Source: Tuctoria greenei
Taxonomy: Eukaryota; Streptophyta; Magnoliopsida; Poales; Poaceae
DNA length: 64,000 nt
Assembly (NCBI GenBank): GCA_036927565.1
Contig: JAYESD010000002.1
Coordinates: 231,777,605-231,841,604 of the forward strand
Direction of reading: 5' to 3'
The notes under the pieces were generated by a model. That model was not told the origin of the DNA. It worked only from the letters and a program-made list of their open reading frames with translations, and ran no database searches. This document shows positions 10,074 to 23,369 of the stretch, piece by piece. A program made the position numbers and the translations under genes. Positions within the stretch are counted from its first letter, which is position 1. Each line of letters opens with the position of its first letter.

Positions 10074-13000
10074 ATGGGAGACAACGGCCACCTAGCTTCC
10101 GGCAAACCCGACTCAAGCATCCCCAACCCAGCCTCCGGTGTCCTAGCCGTTGGGGCCTCCACCGGTGAAGGTAACTACATCATCTCCGACATGACTAATG
10201 ACTATGGCGGCACCGTTGGCATCATGGCTGCCGAAGCGGTTGAATATGGCACTCCAGACTCTATCGTCCAAGCCAACGGCACCGCAGCTACGGGTAATTA
10301 CAGTGGCAACAGGTTCTACGTCGCCGACGGACGGCCCGCAACCCATCACAAGGTGAGATCATGCAAGTTTATATGTGATGATTTTGTTTTATTGTAGACG
10401 TTGCACTTGATAATTAAATCTGCTGATTTGCATTTTAATAGTAAAGACCACAATACATGTGTAGGAGTATATTTGTATCACTATGATTGAAAATCTGATA
10501 CTGCAAAAAAATCCTTATGGACTGACCCCGAAATGAAAACCGTCTAATTCATCATAAGTTTTTTTTTTCAGGAGAAGTTCTCGCATGATAAAGTAATGTT
10601 CAAAAACGGGGAAAAGAACAGTCAACAAGGTAAGGCCAAGGTACACATTGATAGAAGTATATCAGCATAGAAACAAATTGAGTACGAAAACTTGTAGGGA
10701 AAAATATAGACATATTGAGGTTTAGTCCACATGTACTGTACAATTGTATATAATTTCAAAAGCCATTGTATAAAATCATTGTTATGTTGCAGTCATGGAG
10801 GCAAATGAGTCAAGGAACAACAAAAGTGAGGAGACATCCGGTATGCAGATCGTAGTACGAACTCCATCGATGTTCTCCACACCAACAAAGAAGGAAACAT
10901 CCGGTGGTGAGTTATGTACAGTTAATTCTTTGACCATTGCATGTCATTTTTTTGTGGATCAGTATATATAAAAAATCATATACAATCATACGTATAGTTG
11001 AGGGAACAAGTGGAAATGAAAGCGCAGAAGGAACGCTAATACGGTACACAGTGACACCCCCATCAACAATATCACCTAGTGCCGTGTTGACGCCAGATCC
11101 GGATACAAAATACTATCACGTAAGAAAAGCAGACGGCCTTATTATCAGTGTTCCGCATAGTAAGACTGTTACTAAAATTGATTAAAATTTGTGTGTGGGA
11201 TGCATATATATCATTGTACCAAATTTAAAAAATGTTAGAAACTAATGCAAGCAGCAAATGTAATTTTTCATGGCTTTCAGGACCCGACAATGCCTGCAGA
11301 TATTGTACCTAATGGAGAACAAAGATTTGAGACCAATGAGGAAACAAAAAGTTTCTACACATACTATGCAAGAATGGCAGGATTCGATGTACGTATAACC
11401 AAGTCACATCCAACGGTCAAAGAATTTTCATGCAGCAAGCAAGGCAAATGGGAATACTACATGAAAGGGGAAGAAAGGAAAACGGAAAAGACATCAAAGA
11501 GGACAAATTCCAATGTGTTTGTTAAGGCTAAATGGATGAAAAATAAGGGATACTGGTTTTTTGATAGGATAATATTGGAGCACAATCATGTATTGACACC
11601 ATCTGAGGAGTTAGTGCAGTTCATGAGAGAACATAAGAAGAAAGATTCGGTGATCATGCAGATGTTTGATCAATGGCAGCAAAACAATGTTCCTACAGAT
11701 TGTACAATGATCTTGTTGTCGGATAGGTTCGGTGGGCGGCATAATATCAGTTTTACTAAGATGGACCCAAAAACAGGTAACATTATGAATATAAAAAATA
11801 CCACTTTTCCGAAAATGTTCACATGAATATCCTTTCTAAATTCATGTGTACTTATTTTTCAGAAGGGCTGAAGTAGCGAGAGAGGAGAGAAAAATGATAT
11901 TCCAAGACTGCTAGAGTTCTTCAAGGAAATGAAAGCACAAAATGAACGCTTCTATTACAACATTCAACTGGACGAGAACAATGTCATACAGAATGTGTTC
12001 TGGAGCCATGCAAGTCAACGTGCGAAGTATGTGGACTTTGGGGATGTAGTAACCTTCGACACCACTTAGCGAACAAATGCGTATAGCATGCCACTAGCAA
12101 TGTTTGTGGGTTCTAACTATCAGCTGCAGAATGTTATTTTTGGTCAGACACTGCTGCACAACGAGCAAATAGACACATTTGAGTGGTTGTTTAATACATT
12201 CAAAAACTGCATGAAACCTGAGAAGGAACCCAAATGCATCCTTACTTGTAAGAGTACATCATACTAAAAAATAAAAATTTATATAATTCCTTTTACGTTA
12301 CTTTACATTTTTTCATGAATTCAATATTATATTTATAAATATTTGATACATGTGAATGGGAATAAATGTTTGAACGGATTAGGATAGCTCTATGGCAGCA
12401 GCAATCAACAAGGTATTCTTGAAGACCATTCGTCGCCTATGCTGGTGGCACATGTTGAAAAAGTACAAGGAGGAGCTAAAGAAATTGTACTCAAGTCATG
12501 GAGGATTGAGAGAAAAGTTTCAAATTGTAATCAACCACCTGCTGACACCAGAAGAATTCGAGGGTGTGTGGAATATGTTGGTGGAGGAATATTGGATACA
12601 GGACAATGTAGCCATAGATGGCCTGTGGAAGCAAAGAGACTTGTGGATTTCGGCGTACTTCAAATAAAATTACTGTGGTATGATGACCTCAACGCAAAGA
12701 AGCGAGAGTGTTAACAAGATGGTGAAAAGTAGTGGCTTCGCAAGTCATATGACTTCTATAAATAAATTTGCGCGGAAGCTACTACAGGTTATACAACACA
12801 CCAATCACAATGCTGCCGGAGAAACACATTGGTCACAGGTAACCACATCAGCATTTTTTTTTGTATTGAAGGTATTTAATTTGGAATTGTAGTAATTGTT
12901 GCTTGATATTTAATTTTAAAATAACCTGCAGGCAAAAGTAATTAGGGCCACTTTGCAGCCGTATGATACGCAATTGAGTCGATTGTATACAAGGGCAGTA

Positions 13001-14089
13001 TACAAAAAATACAAAGAAATATATATGAGAAGCACTGCGTTCCACATTGAAGTCGGCAAGGATCGAGAGGACGGTTACCTATTCACCCACGCAAATGAGT
13101 CGAGGAAATATGCATGGTGCCAACATTCATTTAAAGTATATGCAGATGTTTCAGCTGATTCATTTGAGTGCAAGTGTCACACCTAGGAGCACACAGGTAT
13201 GTAATGTCTTTAATTTTTTTAATTCTAAATGTTTCTGAACCTGATGCATCTATATCATATTATATTGTACATGTTAATGAATGTGTCATCTTCACCAGTG
13301 AAAAATGGAAGTATCAATTCTTATTAAAGCGTACAGTAATGATATTAATTAAATGTGTGCAGGACTTTTTTGTGAACATCTGATGAAAACATTTACGCAC
13401 CTACAAATAAAGAAAGTACCAGCAAAATATATTTTGAAGAGGTACACCATGGGCGCAAGACATCAACTAATGTGGGATAGGCAAGACATTGTCACCCTTG
13501 GGCCAAATTGCACAACTGAGCATTTCAGAACGTCGAAGCTAGTGACATTAGCTATGACAGCGTTGAGGGCATGCAGCAAGTCAAACACAGGTTTCATGTT
13601 GGGTTGTGGGAAACATGAAGAATTGAGAATGGTGGCGGAGACAATTCCAAGAGACATTGGTACTTCAGCCCTTAGGTATAGAACACATGATACACCAAAT
13701 GAAAGAGAGGAACCAACTATTGATAGTAGAGAACCTGTAGCTAAAGAGAGTAATGTATGCACGAGTGCTCCACAATCGGCTAAAACAAAGGGAAGCAGAC
13801 GCTCCAACACAAGAATTTGTTGTGGATAGACAGGAGGCAGTACAGACAAAAAAGAAAAAGAAAAAGGACACGACAATGCAGTACTTGTGGTTTGTACGCA
13901 GGACACTATTCGACAACATGTCCATTAAACCCAGATGTGGATGCAAGTGGAAAGAAAAGAAAGGGTACCATGGGAACAAAGAGAGGCAGACCACCAATAA
14001 ATAGACAATTAGAACAAGAGTTCATGCTAGCTGCGGGTGAAGAGGAATGTGATGGGGAATGGGATTCAGAGGGAGATGAGTTGAAATAA
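10074..14089 (+). pseudogene. FAR1-type MULE transposase (multi-exon, decayed)
   Basis: Plausible exons with GT-AG borders: 10,074-10,352; 10,572-10,629; 10,793-about 10,903; 10,998-about 11,159; 11,281-11,776; 11,863-12,247; 12,383-12,838; 12,932-13,196; 13,363-14,089. Domains in order: FAR1 DNA-binding region (11,310-11,610; FYTYYARMAGFDVR, then EHNHVLT); MULE transposase core (11,900-12,720; DVVTFDTT, LCWWHMLKKY, TQRSESVNKM); SWIM zinc finger (CKCHT..EHTG..FCEH, across the intron at 13,197-13,362); CCHC zinc knuckle CSTCGLYAGHYSTTC near 13,880-13,925. Breaks: a frame conflict at the 11,863 splice junction, TAG at 12,067 in the DTT-RTN motif, TAA at 12,665, TAG at 13,184 inside the SWIM finger, and a frameshift in the A-rich run near 13,815-13,865. 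Host FHY3/FAR1 factors are related, but the setting in a TIR element argues for a transposase. Confidence 0.85.
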
Positions 14090-15077
14090 AGGGGCTTCTA
14101 TGGAGAGAAATATTAGGTGTCGACACTAAGGTGTATTAACATAACCTACTTTATATTATTGAAAAACCATTATGTCTTTACATGTTGGAATTTCAAATAT
14201 AAATTTATAATGTTGGTTGTACTGCTATGGTCATATAGGGAGCCGAATGATTAATTTTTTAAAAAAGTAACATTGAGGCGACTATGTCGTGTGTGAGGAT
14301 AGCTGTAGATGCTACAGATTATTGAATATTGTGCACATATCGGACTATGCTACCTAGATATTTCCGCTATCGTAAATAAAATTTCTTGTTATACTGTGGC
14401 ACCATGATTATCCTGCTTGCTGTAGTCTTCTCTCTGAATGAAGGTTCATATAAGCTGCACATTATTTTGTCAGATAAAAGTAATTTACATGTATGTATAT
14501 AGAAGAACACTGTTGATGAACCCACAAAAATAAAGTGCTAGATGGTACACACCAATGAGCATTGCAGGTCCAACTTAGTACATCCATGCATGCATTCGCA
14601 TATGTGGTCCGCGAAAATAATATGTGTGAACAAATGTGTATAAAACAAACGCCATATAAAAATGGATGCCACGATGCGATCCGAGTTGCAAATAACTTGA
14701 AAAATTGTGGAGGTGTTGGTGACTAGGTTATGAAAATGATACAACTTTAATTAACAATTTTGGAGTTTTTAAAATCACGATACAACCAAATAATTGAATC
14801 CATGTTTTTGCAGTTTTAAAACATTGATGTGGTGTCAAAAAGGCTTAAAAGTAATTTATTCGTGTAATTGAACCTTTGACAATACAATACATTGCTCGTA
14901 CTAAATAAAGTAAGTACACAATAAAATAAACTGAGGTTTTCTGTTTTCATCTAATCCAAATAAAATGACGTAGATTCAAGGTCTCAACACAATACAAATA
15001 AACTAACATATATTAATGGTCCAAACAAAAGGCTAAAACATAAGATTATATCTAAAACAATTTGCCAGGTGCATTGA
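14090..15077. other. Intergenic space between the convergent MULE genes
   Basis: AT-rich, no coding signal. It contains the 3' flanks of both convergent genes. Confidence 0.7.
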
Positions 15078-18000
15078 CTAAGACGGCTTGTATTCATCTA
15101 ATCTGTACGGTAGATGCTTCACTTGACATACTGGATTGTACAACATGTAATACAACATTTCGGACCTCAATTCAGCCATTTTAGCCTAAAATGATAAAAT
15201 AGGATTAGATTACTGAGTGTAATACAAGAACATGTGCTAAGTTGAAGTACTAATAATTGAGACAATGGTACTGATACCTCATCTACAAATAAATGAATAA
15301 AACTTTGGGCTTCGTACATGCAAAAATAAAATCATGGAAACAAAAATAACAAAAAGCAAATGAGTATATTGACACAAAGTGCATCACCAGAACAGTAATT
15401 GATATGTTATAATAGTGGGGTAATCAATTAATTAACACAAGAAATAGAGGACTATTAACAGTAACAAACGATTCACCAGTTTACATATTAAAAATTACAG
15501 CAAATTTTATTGACAACATATGAAAAATTATGAAGTTGAATTTAGTAAGTACTACGTGATGCATCTAAAATATGGGTTAAAAACGGACCTTATTTTCATT
15601 AGTATGGAGCTTATTACCATCTCAGATCTCCATGACTTTCATTGCAATGAAGGCGGAATCATTGGGCACGTCCTCCCGCATCACTTTTATAATGGGTCTT
15701 TTCCATCTAGAAATATCTTTCAACTTGCCTTCTGTTACCTTCTGTAGCAATTCATTAAGCCTCGTCACAACTCTGGCTGAAACAACTGCATGGAAGTCTT
15801 CGTGACATTGATTGCTTGAGTCCAGTATGTCAATTCGTTTGTCAACCATGTTCGAGCAGTATATTGTGTAGTAGTTGTTCTCGGGAATAGGCACAAAGAT
15901 CTGTAAGTAATGAGAAAAAAATATGGTTAAATGAAGACTAATTAACACAGAAAATGTAAGAATATGAACAACTCAACTTACAAGCTTAATTTTGTAAATA
16001 TTAAGTTCACCAATGTCAGCTTCAAGTCTTATTAAGGCAGCGAGGTCTGGATACGTACAATGCTGTCGTTCATCATCATGGTTGAGCATTTCCTAGGAGG
16101 TGATAATAAGATAGAGATTAACTGATAGAGAAATATATAGATGGTAGACAAAAAGTGGTGGAACGTAAAAAGACAAATAAGTTTGATATGACAAGGACAT
16201 ACACCAAGATGTCCGAAAAGAAATACCCTAAATCCAACACATTTGGGCCTCAAGGTTTCTTCCTCAGCACGTATGCAGTCCACAAAAAATGTCGTAAATG
16301 ACTTGAAAATTGTTGCTCCATCTGATAATGACTCCGCAACATCGTTACAACTGAGACATTGAGTTGGTCCCCAAATAACAAAATGCCTGGCAAAGAACAA
16401 GTAAAAATAAATTATTAAAGGAAAACCAATGTACGATATCATACAACAAGACCAGATAATAACTAAAAAAGGGGTGTATACCTCTTATCCTTAAGTTGTG
16501 TGCAAAATTTAGTCCTTACAACCTGGGCTTTAAACATGTCAATTGATGGCCTCGGTGTTATGCATTTGCATAGTGATCTGTATCTTGTAGGAACATTGAC
16601 AAGCCTATTAAATCGAGGTCGAGCATGGACATGATATCCAAAATCATTCTGTGTGGCTGTAATCATTGAAGTGTGATACAAGTCGCCGTCATCTATCATG
16701 CGACTCGCTGGGGTACATGTTGAATCAAATTGCACTGCAACCATGGTGCTTGTTTCCAAAGATGCAGCACCAACTTCAATCTGTTGCTGAATATTGAAAA
16801 TTCAAATAATAATAAATAAATATATGAATTTCATAATGAGGATGACGTAATGTTTAAAAATCTGAAAGAAGGTGTGCACCTGGTTCCAGTTTGAATGTGT
16901 GCCATCGACGTATGAAGAGTTGTGAAATGACTTCTCCACATACTCGTTCGATGGATGAAAGTTATTGACTAAAAGAGATACATGTCAGTGGATTGGTATA
17001 AAATGGGTACTAAAATGAAAAAGGAAATGTGAGAAATGCATAAACAAGACCAATTGTCGGCAACTTAGGATCCAAGCATCCTTCAGGTCTAGCAGCAGGT
17101 ACAGTACTTCCGATCAAGACATTTGGAACATCCTGGATACAGGTGTGTGTGCGTGTGTGAGAAAGGTCAACAATAGAAATATTACATGAAGCATAAATAA
17201 ACGATAAAAAAGGTAAACTTAAAAAATAAAGTTAAGAAGCGCAAAATATGATCTAAAAGTAAATGCTAAATAAATAATGCACAAATAAAAATGATAGAGT
17301 TCAATAATAAAAAAAGAATAACATGAGAATAGTTACAGGGAGGTACGCACGTCATTACATACCACATTTCCAGGGGGATGTTGCATTTCACCAGACAGTG
17401 CATGATGCTGGCTAGCATGTTTGTATTGTTCGTCATGCTCGAGACTTCCGCTGTGTTCTCGTGTAGTTATATCATGTGCAAACGGCATAGACTTTGGTTC
17501 AGTATCTAAAAAAATCAATTGGCTGTAATCATGTTTTGGCATTGTAAAAAATTCATAACGTACCAGTCGAGTGGGTTGAAGTATGGACTAATGCTTTATT
17601 AGAATGGGTTGCACCGTGTTGCAAACATGGAGAGTCCGCCTTTGATCTAGTATCACTATCATTAATAGTACCTTTGCCCCTGTGATCATCATCGCTTGAT
17701 TCCTTTGAAACAGGTTCTTCATCAATGTAGTTTTGAATAGTATGTATGAATTCCTTATGTGCTTCTACAATCATTTTGGAACCAGCGAGAATGTTATGAA
17801 CGCCTCGACTACATTTAAAAACGAAAATCTTCAGCCCATCCGCTGCCTTGCATCCTGATGGTGTACCACGTAATTCATTTAATATCACGCATAATTCCCC
17901 AGCGACTGGGAACAAGGGGACGATGAGCAATTGGCAGCGGGCGGAGGAAAATTTGGTTGCACTACATTCCGACGATAACAAGTTTCATTCCAACTTCTAA

Positions 18001-19560
18001 ACTGCGCGAGAAAAGGTAGTCATTAGAATATGTCAAATAAATAAATAGATGTAAACATAAATAAATGTAGGCATTGCAAAATAAAGAGTGACATGAACTT
18101 GACGATTTCCATACGTCACATTTCCCGACATATCTATTCGTTTGTCTTCTCGAATTAAGTTTTCCATTACAAATTTATGAAAGTACTTTACACGGTGTGT
18201 GGAAAATGAGGAATGGAGCTTTGAGAATCAAGATTGTCCAAGTACAAAATCTGCATACGAATGGCACATAAATATCATGAAAATATGCAAAAAGTTTATC
18301 TAGAAAGTGAGAGAAATAGGAAAAAAGGCAACTCACTATCAAGAAAATTCCGCAGCCAATTAGGGAATTCTTTCTCTCAGTACACCAAGCTATCGCACGA
18401 ATTAATGTTTTGAAAATCAGAAATGTCCTTGGTCAAAAAGCATCACATCCTCTTATGTTGTTCTCTACAACAGGGAATAACAACTTGTTGAAGGCTACAA
18501 GTAGGAATATACTGACTGCAAGAGAATTATCAATCCTTATTTTCTTCCGCATGTCAATAACATAGTTGCACTTCACATCGTCGCTGCATTCAACGTTAAC
18601 AGATTTCTTGAAGTCCACTAATGCAAGCGCATTTTCACATGCAGTAGAGTCTGGTAGATCCTTTTCTCCATCAGGAAGGCCTAAAACCTTTTTGACACAT
18701 ATTTCATTGATACACAAGCCACCTTCATTTCCTACTTCTAAAATCATAAACTCTGGATTCAGTTTGTCCATGCAAAAAACCAAGAGATCACAACACTCTA
18801 GTCCCTCGGCAAAAAACTGAAGTAACCCACCAAAACCAAGCTCGCATATTTTTTGACATTGCGGCATGTTCAGATGTTCTATTACTTTAATGATGATGTA
18901 AGGGCTGCACCATACAGAAGGAAACTACAAACACGTAATTATCTTGAAAAATCAATATATGGCATTGAAAAAAACAATGCGACATAAAAAAAATGTAGCT
19001 GTAGTTAGATAAATGACAATGCGAGATATGACGACGGGATAAAAATATTGAATACGAGTAAAATAAGCTGAAATTTGTTTGCTATTACTTAAGTGAGAAT
19101 AGATTAAAAAATGTACCAGTACAATGTATTGGGTATTAATGAAACAAAGGGAATGTCAATATAATTGGAAAAATATGTACACACTTTAAAAACAGAAATT
19201 TACCTTGTTACGAACATTTGGACTCATATTTCTTCATAAATTTGTCGTTGGAAATCTGACGGAACAACATGCACAAACATGCTGCTTTGTGAGTGGCATA
19301 AAATCATGGTCGTTATCCTGATCAGGAGCATGTGAGCTAGTACTGCGTTTGTTCTTATTGTGATGTTGATTTCCATGACCGGATGTAATATTAGTTGTTG
19401 AAATGGGAACCTGATGTCACGATGAATGAAGCCGCCCGTCATTATTTGTATGCGATGGACCACTCATTTCGAGAAAATCCGTTTGCCATGCCTCCTGTCT
19501 GTTTTTCAATGTAATTGATTTTAACCTTTTCTGCATAACAGATGACTTCGAACCTGAAAT
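15078..19560 (-). pseudogene. Ulp1-like (C48-type) peptidase gene of MULE F, catalytically incomplete
   Basis: A multi-exon minus-strand gene with good splice sites. Supported exons, 5' to 3': about 19,560-19,205; 18,930-18,380 (GLPDGEKDLP, the plant Ulp1-transposon signature region); 17,981-17,553; 17,542-17,350; 17,135-17,050; 16,970-16,880 (FHPSNEYVEKSF); 16,765-16,480; 16,388-16,205; 16,090-15,982; 15,902-15,615; 15,185-15,078 (LRSEMLYYML to stop). The peptidase core is in the last exons: the usual NNHW reads NNYY (His to Tyr, codon 15,871-15,873), KRIDILDS is kept, and the usual NDCAFF reads NDSAFI (Cys to Ser, codon 15,655-15,657). So the active site lacks His and Cys. Earlier exons may extend to about 20.7-21.2 kb: a donor-like CAAG|GTAACT lies at about 20,637, but the reading there has stops. 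Confidence 0.75.
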
Positions 19561-19712
19561 TTTGAGAAAAAATGATGACACTAGAAGCCAATTGTTACAT
19601 ACGGAACTATAAAAAAATAAGTTAAAGTAAATTTCAACTAGTAAAACATATGCATAATAAATTACACAAAAAAATTAATACTCAACAAGTTTAGAGAAGT
19701 TACTGGTTCAAT

Positions 19713-19940
19713 GGCAACGACTGCTGTGCAATCTGGTGTGCAAGCGTGCAATCTGCGAATCTCAACCATTGGATGGACATCCAATGGTGGCTGACATTTT
19801 ACACATAAATCCTCCACCTATCTGTGTAAAGGGAAGGATCTATATGTAAAATGGTAGCCACCTTTAGATGTCCATCCAATGGCTGAGATTCGCGGATTGC
19901 ACACTTGCACAGGAGTTCAGATTGCATAGCAGTCATTGCC
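19713..19940. mobile_element. 228 bp MULE-type MITE with 10 bp target duplication
   Basis: Ends form a near-perfect inverted repeat of about 75-90 bp (GGCAAYGACTGCTRTGCAAT outward; inner part carries CATTGGATGGACAT), with a loop of about 50 bp. Flanked by an exact 10 bp direct repeat CTGGTTCAAT at 19,703-19,712 and 19,941-19,950. The 9-11 bp duplication size is diagnostic for Mutator-type transposition. It sits in a non-coding part of the Ulp1-like gene. Confidence 0.9.
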
Positions 19941-20086
19941 CTGGTTCAATAGTTCATGTACAAGGAAACAATATTTACCATTGTAGTACATTGTTGCAAA
20001 AAAAAAAAAAACAAAAACAAAACAAAAACAATAAAGAAATATCTTGTACGATGCAAAACAATGTAAACCTCATTGCAGCAGCTTGA

Positions 20087-21291
20087 ATATGTTCAATAAC
20101 AATTGTGAAACTAACCATAGATTAAAAATGCAAAAAATATATTAACTGGGGTACTCATACAGAAACAGAGACAAAAAATGCATACATTCAGTAATTTATC
20201 TAATGATAAAATATGAGAAACGGAAAATACACAAAGTTTTAGAACAGTTTTCTAGTGAAAAACATAAAAGCCGACGCAATTTCGCAACGTGCAGGTACGA
20301 CTTTCATTTTTTTTGGTGCCACGTAAGGCTGGACTTTAAATTAATTTATTAATTACATTTATATTGTAGCCAGTCGTGGAAAAGTAAAAAATTCCTGTAA
20401 CTCCCAGTTGATTAGCAAAAAAAGGAACTGTGGACATGCTATAATAAAATTTAAATTGAGTTTTTTTGCATCCTTACCAATGACCAAACACACTAATAGG
20501 TTTTACATGCAAAATAAAATGGAAAATAGAACACTTATACCATCCATCACTGAATGATGCTGTCAAAAAACTATAGCTGTCGGATCTAGTGTGATGGGCT
20601 CGATTATAAAAAAAAGAAGGGGTACAGTGAGTTACCTTGGTCACAGGATTAAAGAATGATGGTGCTCATATGGACACGACACCACCTACCGGAGACGGCG
20701 GCGGAGCAGACACCGCACGGCGACGCGCCATGGGCGATCGCCGGAGAGTGAGCAGAATCGAGAAAAAAACGTCGCACAACTCGACTTTTACTGCAAAAAT
20801 CGGAAGAGGAGCGGCAAATAGACTTACCGCGGCGTTTTTTGAAGGATGGGAAAGAAGAAAAGGGCAGATCGACGGTGGACGGTGGTGGCCGACGAAGTGC
20901 TTCGTCGCAGTCAACAGTAACAGCGGCAAACTCTCGAAAATTCTTGCCGGCAAGATAACGTGACACAATTCCGAGCGAAAAAGCGATTAGATATTCGGGG
21001 AAGAGCAAAGAACTGAAGAATTCGACGGAGATTGGAAGGAGTTCTCACCGGGGCGAATCCGCAGCGAGAAGCGCGAGATAGAACCGAAGAACTGCATGCA
21101 CGCGTGGAGAATCGGTGGCCAAGACGAAGGCGTGAATAGCGGGCGAGAAAGACGGGAAGGAATCGGGAGGAGTCATGGTGAAAAACGAAAGGGTTGGTTG
21201 GAAACAGAGGAAATCGTGGAACGGAGGAAATCGTGGGAACCTAATGATGAAACTGACGCATAGGGCCCAGTCAACAGTGAGAGGATAAAAA
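20087..21291. other. MULE right arm, possible 5' region of the Ulp1-like gene
   Basis: AT-rich to about 20,630, then GC-rich to 21,180. Short GC-rich open frames on both strands (for example minus 21,413-21,045 and 20,968-20,666) may hold first exons or the promoter of the Ulp1-like gene, but none can be joined without a stop. Confidence 0.4.
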
Positions 21292-21315
21292 ATGGACACA
21301 GAATCAAGTATTCTA
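21292..21315 (-). repeat. Right terminal inverted repeat of MULE F (candidate)
   Basis: Inverted partner of 9,666-9,689; see that entry. Confidence 0.5.
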
Positions 21316-21324
21316 TAGGCAGGT

Positions 21325-21424
<100 letters not shown>

Positions 21425-21433
21425 GAGCATATA

Positions 21434-21537
21434 CTACATCTGTCCCGAAATAAATGTCGCTCCGATAATTTATTACGGTAGTGTATTTCTAGTTCAATTC
21501 CTGGCCGGGAACGACAAATATTAAAAGCCGGAGGTGG
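21434..21537. mobile_element. Stowaway-like MITE, degraded
   Basis: About 104 bp with imperfect inverted ends related to the grass Stowaway end CTCCCTCCGTCCC (left CTACATCTGTCCCG, right CGGAGGTGG) and TA on both sides. Confidence 0.55.
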
Positions 21538-21539
21538 TA

Positions 21540-23095
21540 TGTAATTTCTGGATTTAGAAGTAAATGACGCACGGGTTATCTAATCAACCACTCCGAATGT
21601 TGTACTCTCATTCCTGTTTTACAAATTTGTACTCCTAAGATTTTTGGTTCGCACGGTTTTTACACTTTTTTCTTTCTTGTGGCTTTCTCGGATCGTACAT
21701 TTCTTTCTATTCTTTCATTCTAATTCATCCGTTCCAATCAAACACTGTAGTTTATAGAAACCACACCGTCCGATCCAAAATCTACGTCGGTCATGTAATC
21801 TGACATTACCACTGTTATTTGGAATGGCTACTTACAATGCTCTTTACATTAGGAACAAGACATCAAACTGTGATGTCGTCTACAAGCATTCATGGCTACC
21901 AACAAGCACTGGTATAAATATAAACATGTTTTCTATCGAAATTACAAAAATTTTGAAAATATTAAATCCTTTGCATTGTATGCAGAGAATATTGCAGCAC
22001 ATGATGTTCAGGAACCCCGAGGTTCTTCACTCCCTGGTACTACGATGCATGAACCAACAGCAAGCATATATATACAAACTAGAAATACTCCTTCTGCCCT
22101 AGCGTGACTTTACTTTTGGAGCTTAAAATAAGTCCCACTCCAACTCTATCAGTAGCTTCCAACTACCCATATACATCACATTACTACCTACCTCTCAATC
22201 GTGCCATTTGTTCTGGTAGAGCATGTTAGTTTTTTACTCCTTTGGCATTGAATTTGGAGCATTTTGAGAGACTACGTTTTGTCCTTTAGATGTATTGATG
22301 ATGGGTGTATCATGGTCATTTGCATTCTTTCCTAGGCTCTACTAATTGTTTTAGCATGCCTTGTGATTCTACTTTCTTAGTCTTTATAGTTAACAGTTCA
22401 TTAGCCTGTGTGATGGTGTGCTTTTTTTATGCCTCCACGTTGTGCTCTCTTGCCACCGGCCACTCCGGCCGGCACTGGCGCCCTGCTGCTGGTCACTTCA
22501 GTGTCCTCCCCGATGTGTCTCCCTCGCCCATCACCTCGTCCAATCATTCGTGTGCCAAAATGACCCCGTCGCCCGCAAATCCCTGGCCATTATTCGCTCT
22601 GCCACCAATCCTCCTCGGGAGTTGCTCCTGGTGATCTTGGCCAGACCAAACCCTCACTTTGTTAAGCGTCGAAAGCTAGGACTATGTAGTACTACACCTG
22701 CAGTAGCCGCTGCTAACAAGTGGACCCAATGTTTCATGGGCCCACATGTCAGTGGCAGCTAATGCAGGTGCAATACTCCAGAGCATTTCAACCTCGCAAG
22801 CTACAAGCATTATCTGTCTTGCATTCACCACCTGCTACCGCTGGTGTTCATTACTTGCCCTGCAACTAATAATTCTCTTCGAGACGCGGTCCGGCTGATG
22901 TCAGTCAGACCGGACTGGCAAACCCTATCTTTGTCTAGTCTAGCATTGCCAGCTGCATGCCTGCCCCTCTTAGTCTTGCCTGCTTCGCTGCTAGACTAAA
23001 AATCCTCTGGAGTACAACGAGTGCAGTACCGCCACTAACATGTGTACCTGATGGCTCATTTTAGGGTATGAACAACAACAAAGAAGTCAACAATG
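21540..23095. other. No recognised gene
   Basis: Mixed AT- and GC-rich intergenic DNA. Two stretches near 22,590-22,760 and 22,860-23,050 look like diverged copies of one module of about 250 bp. Overlapping open frames at 22,305-22,762 have no family signature. Confidence 0.5.
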
Positions 23096-23097
23096 TA

Positions 23098-23197
23098 CTC
23101 CCCCGATCAAAATAGTTGTCATTCAGACAGTCCTAACTAGTTCATTTTTAATTCGTTTGTTGGTCTGATACAAATATTAATATAAACCAGGTGGGAG
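23098..23197. mobile_element. Stowaway-like MITE (100 bp)
   Basis: Ends CTCCC and GGGAG flanked by TA at 23,096-23,097 and 23,198-23,199; interior AT-rich. Size, ends and TA duplication fit the Stowaway (Tc1/Mariner) type. Confidence 0.65.
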
Positions 23198-23369
23198 TAA
23201 TAAAGAACAAAATGCTACTGGGAAACAGTCCTCCCACGCTCGTATTTGCCGCACTCATCTTGAAGATGGTACGAACATCAGGCATTTCTTCTTTTCACAC
23301 TATTTGTACATCATACTAAACTTGGTCAGGTGGTAATTTGCTTTAATCATTTACCATTTGAATCAATGT

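Noticed and set aside
10074..14089. A domesticated host FHY3/FAR1 transcription factor
   Set aside because: Several in-frame stops, a broken SWIM finger and a position between inverted ends next to a Ulp1-like gene fit a decayed transposase better.
22305..22762. Overlapping plus frames as a gene
   Set aside because: Two frames are open in parallel with no motif, and the region looks like an old duplicated non-coding module.
21432..23100. Left end of CACTA element E
   Set aside because: I searched for CACTGCAAGG or CACTGCTACA near here and found only weak look-alikes such as CACTGTAG at about 21,743, without matching subterminal repeats.
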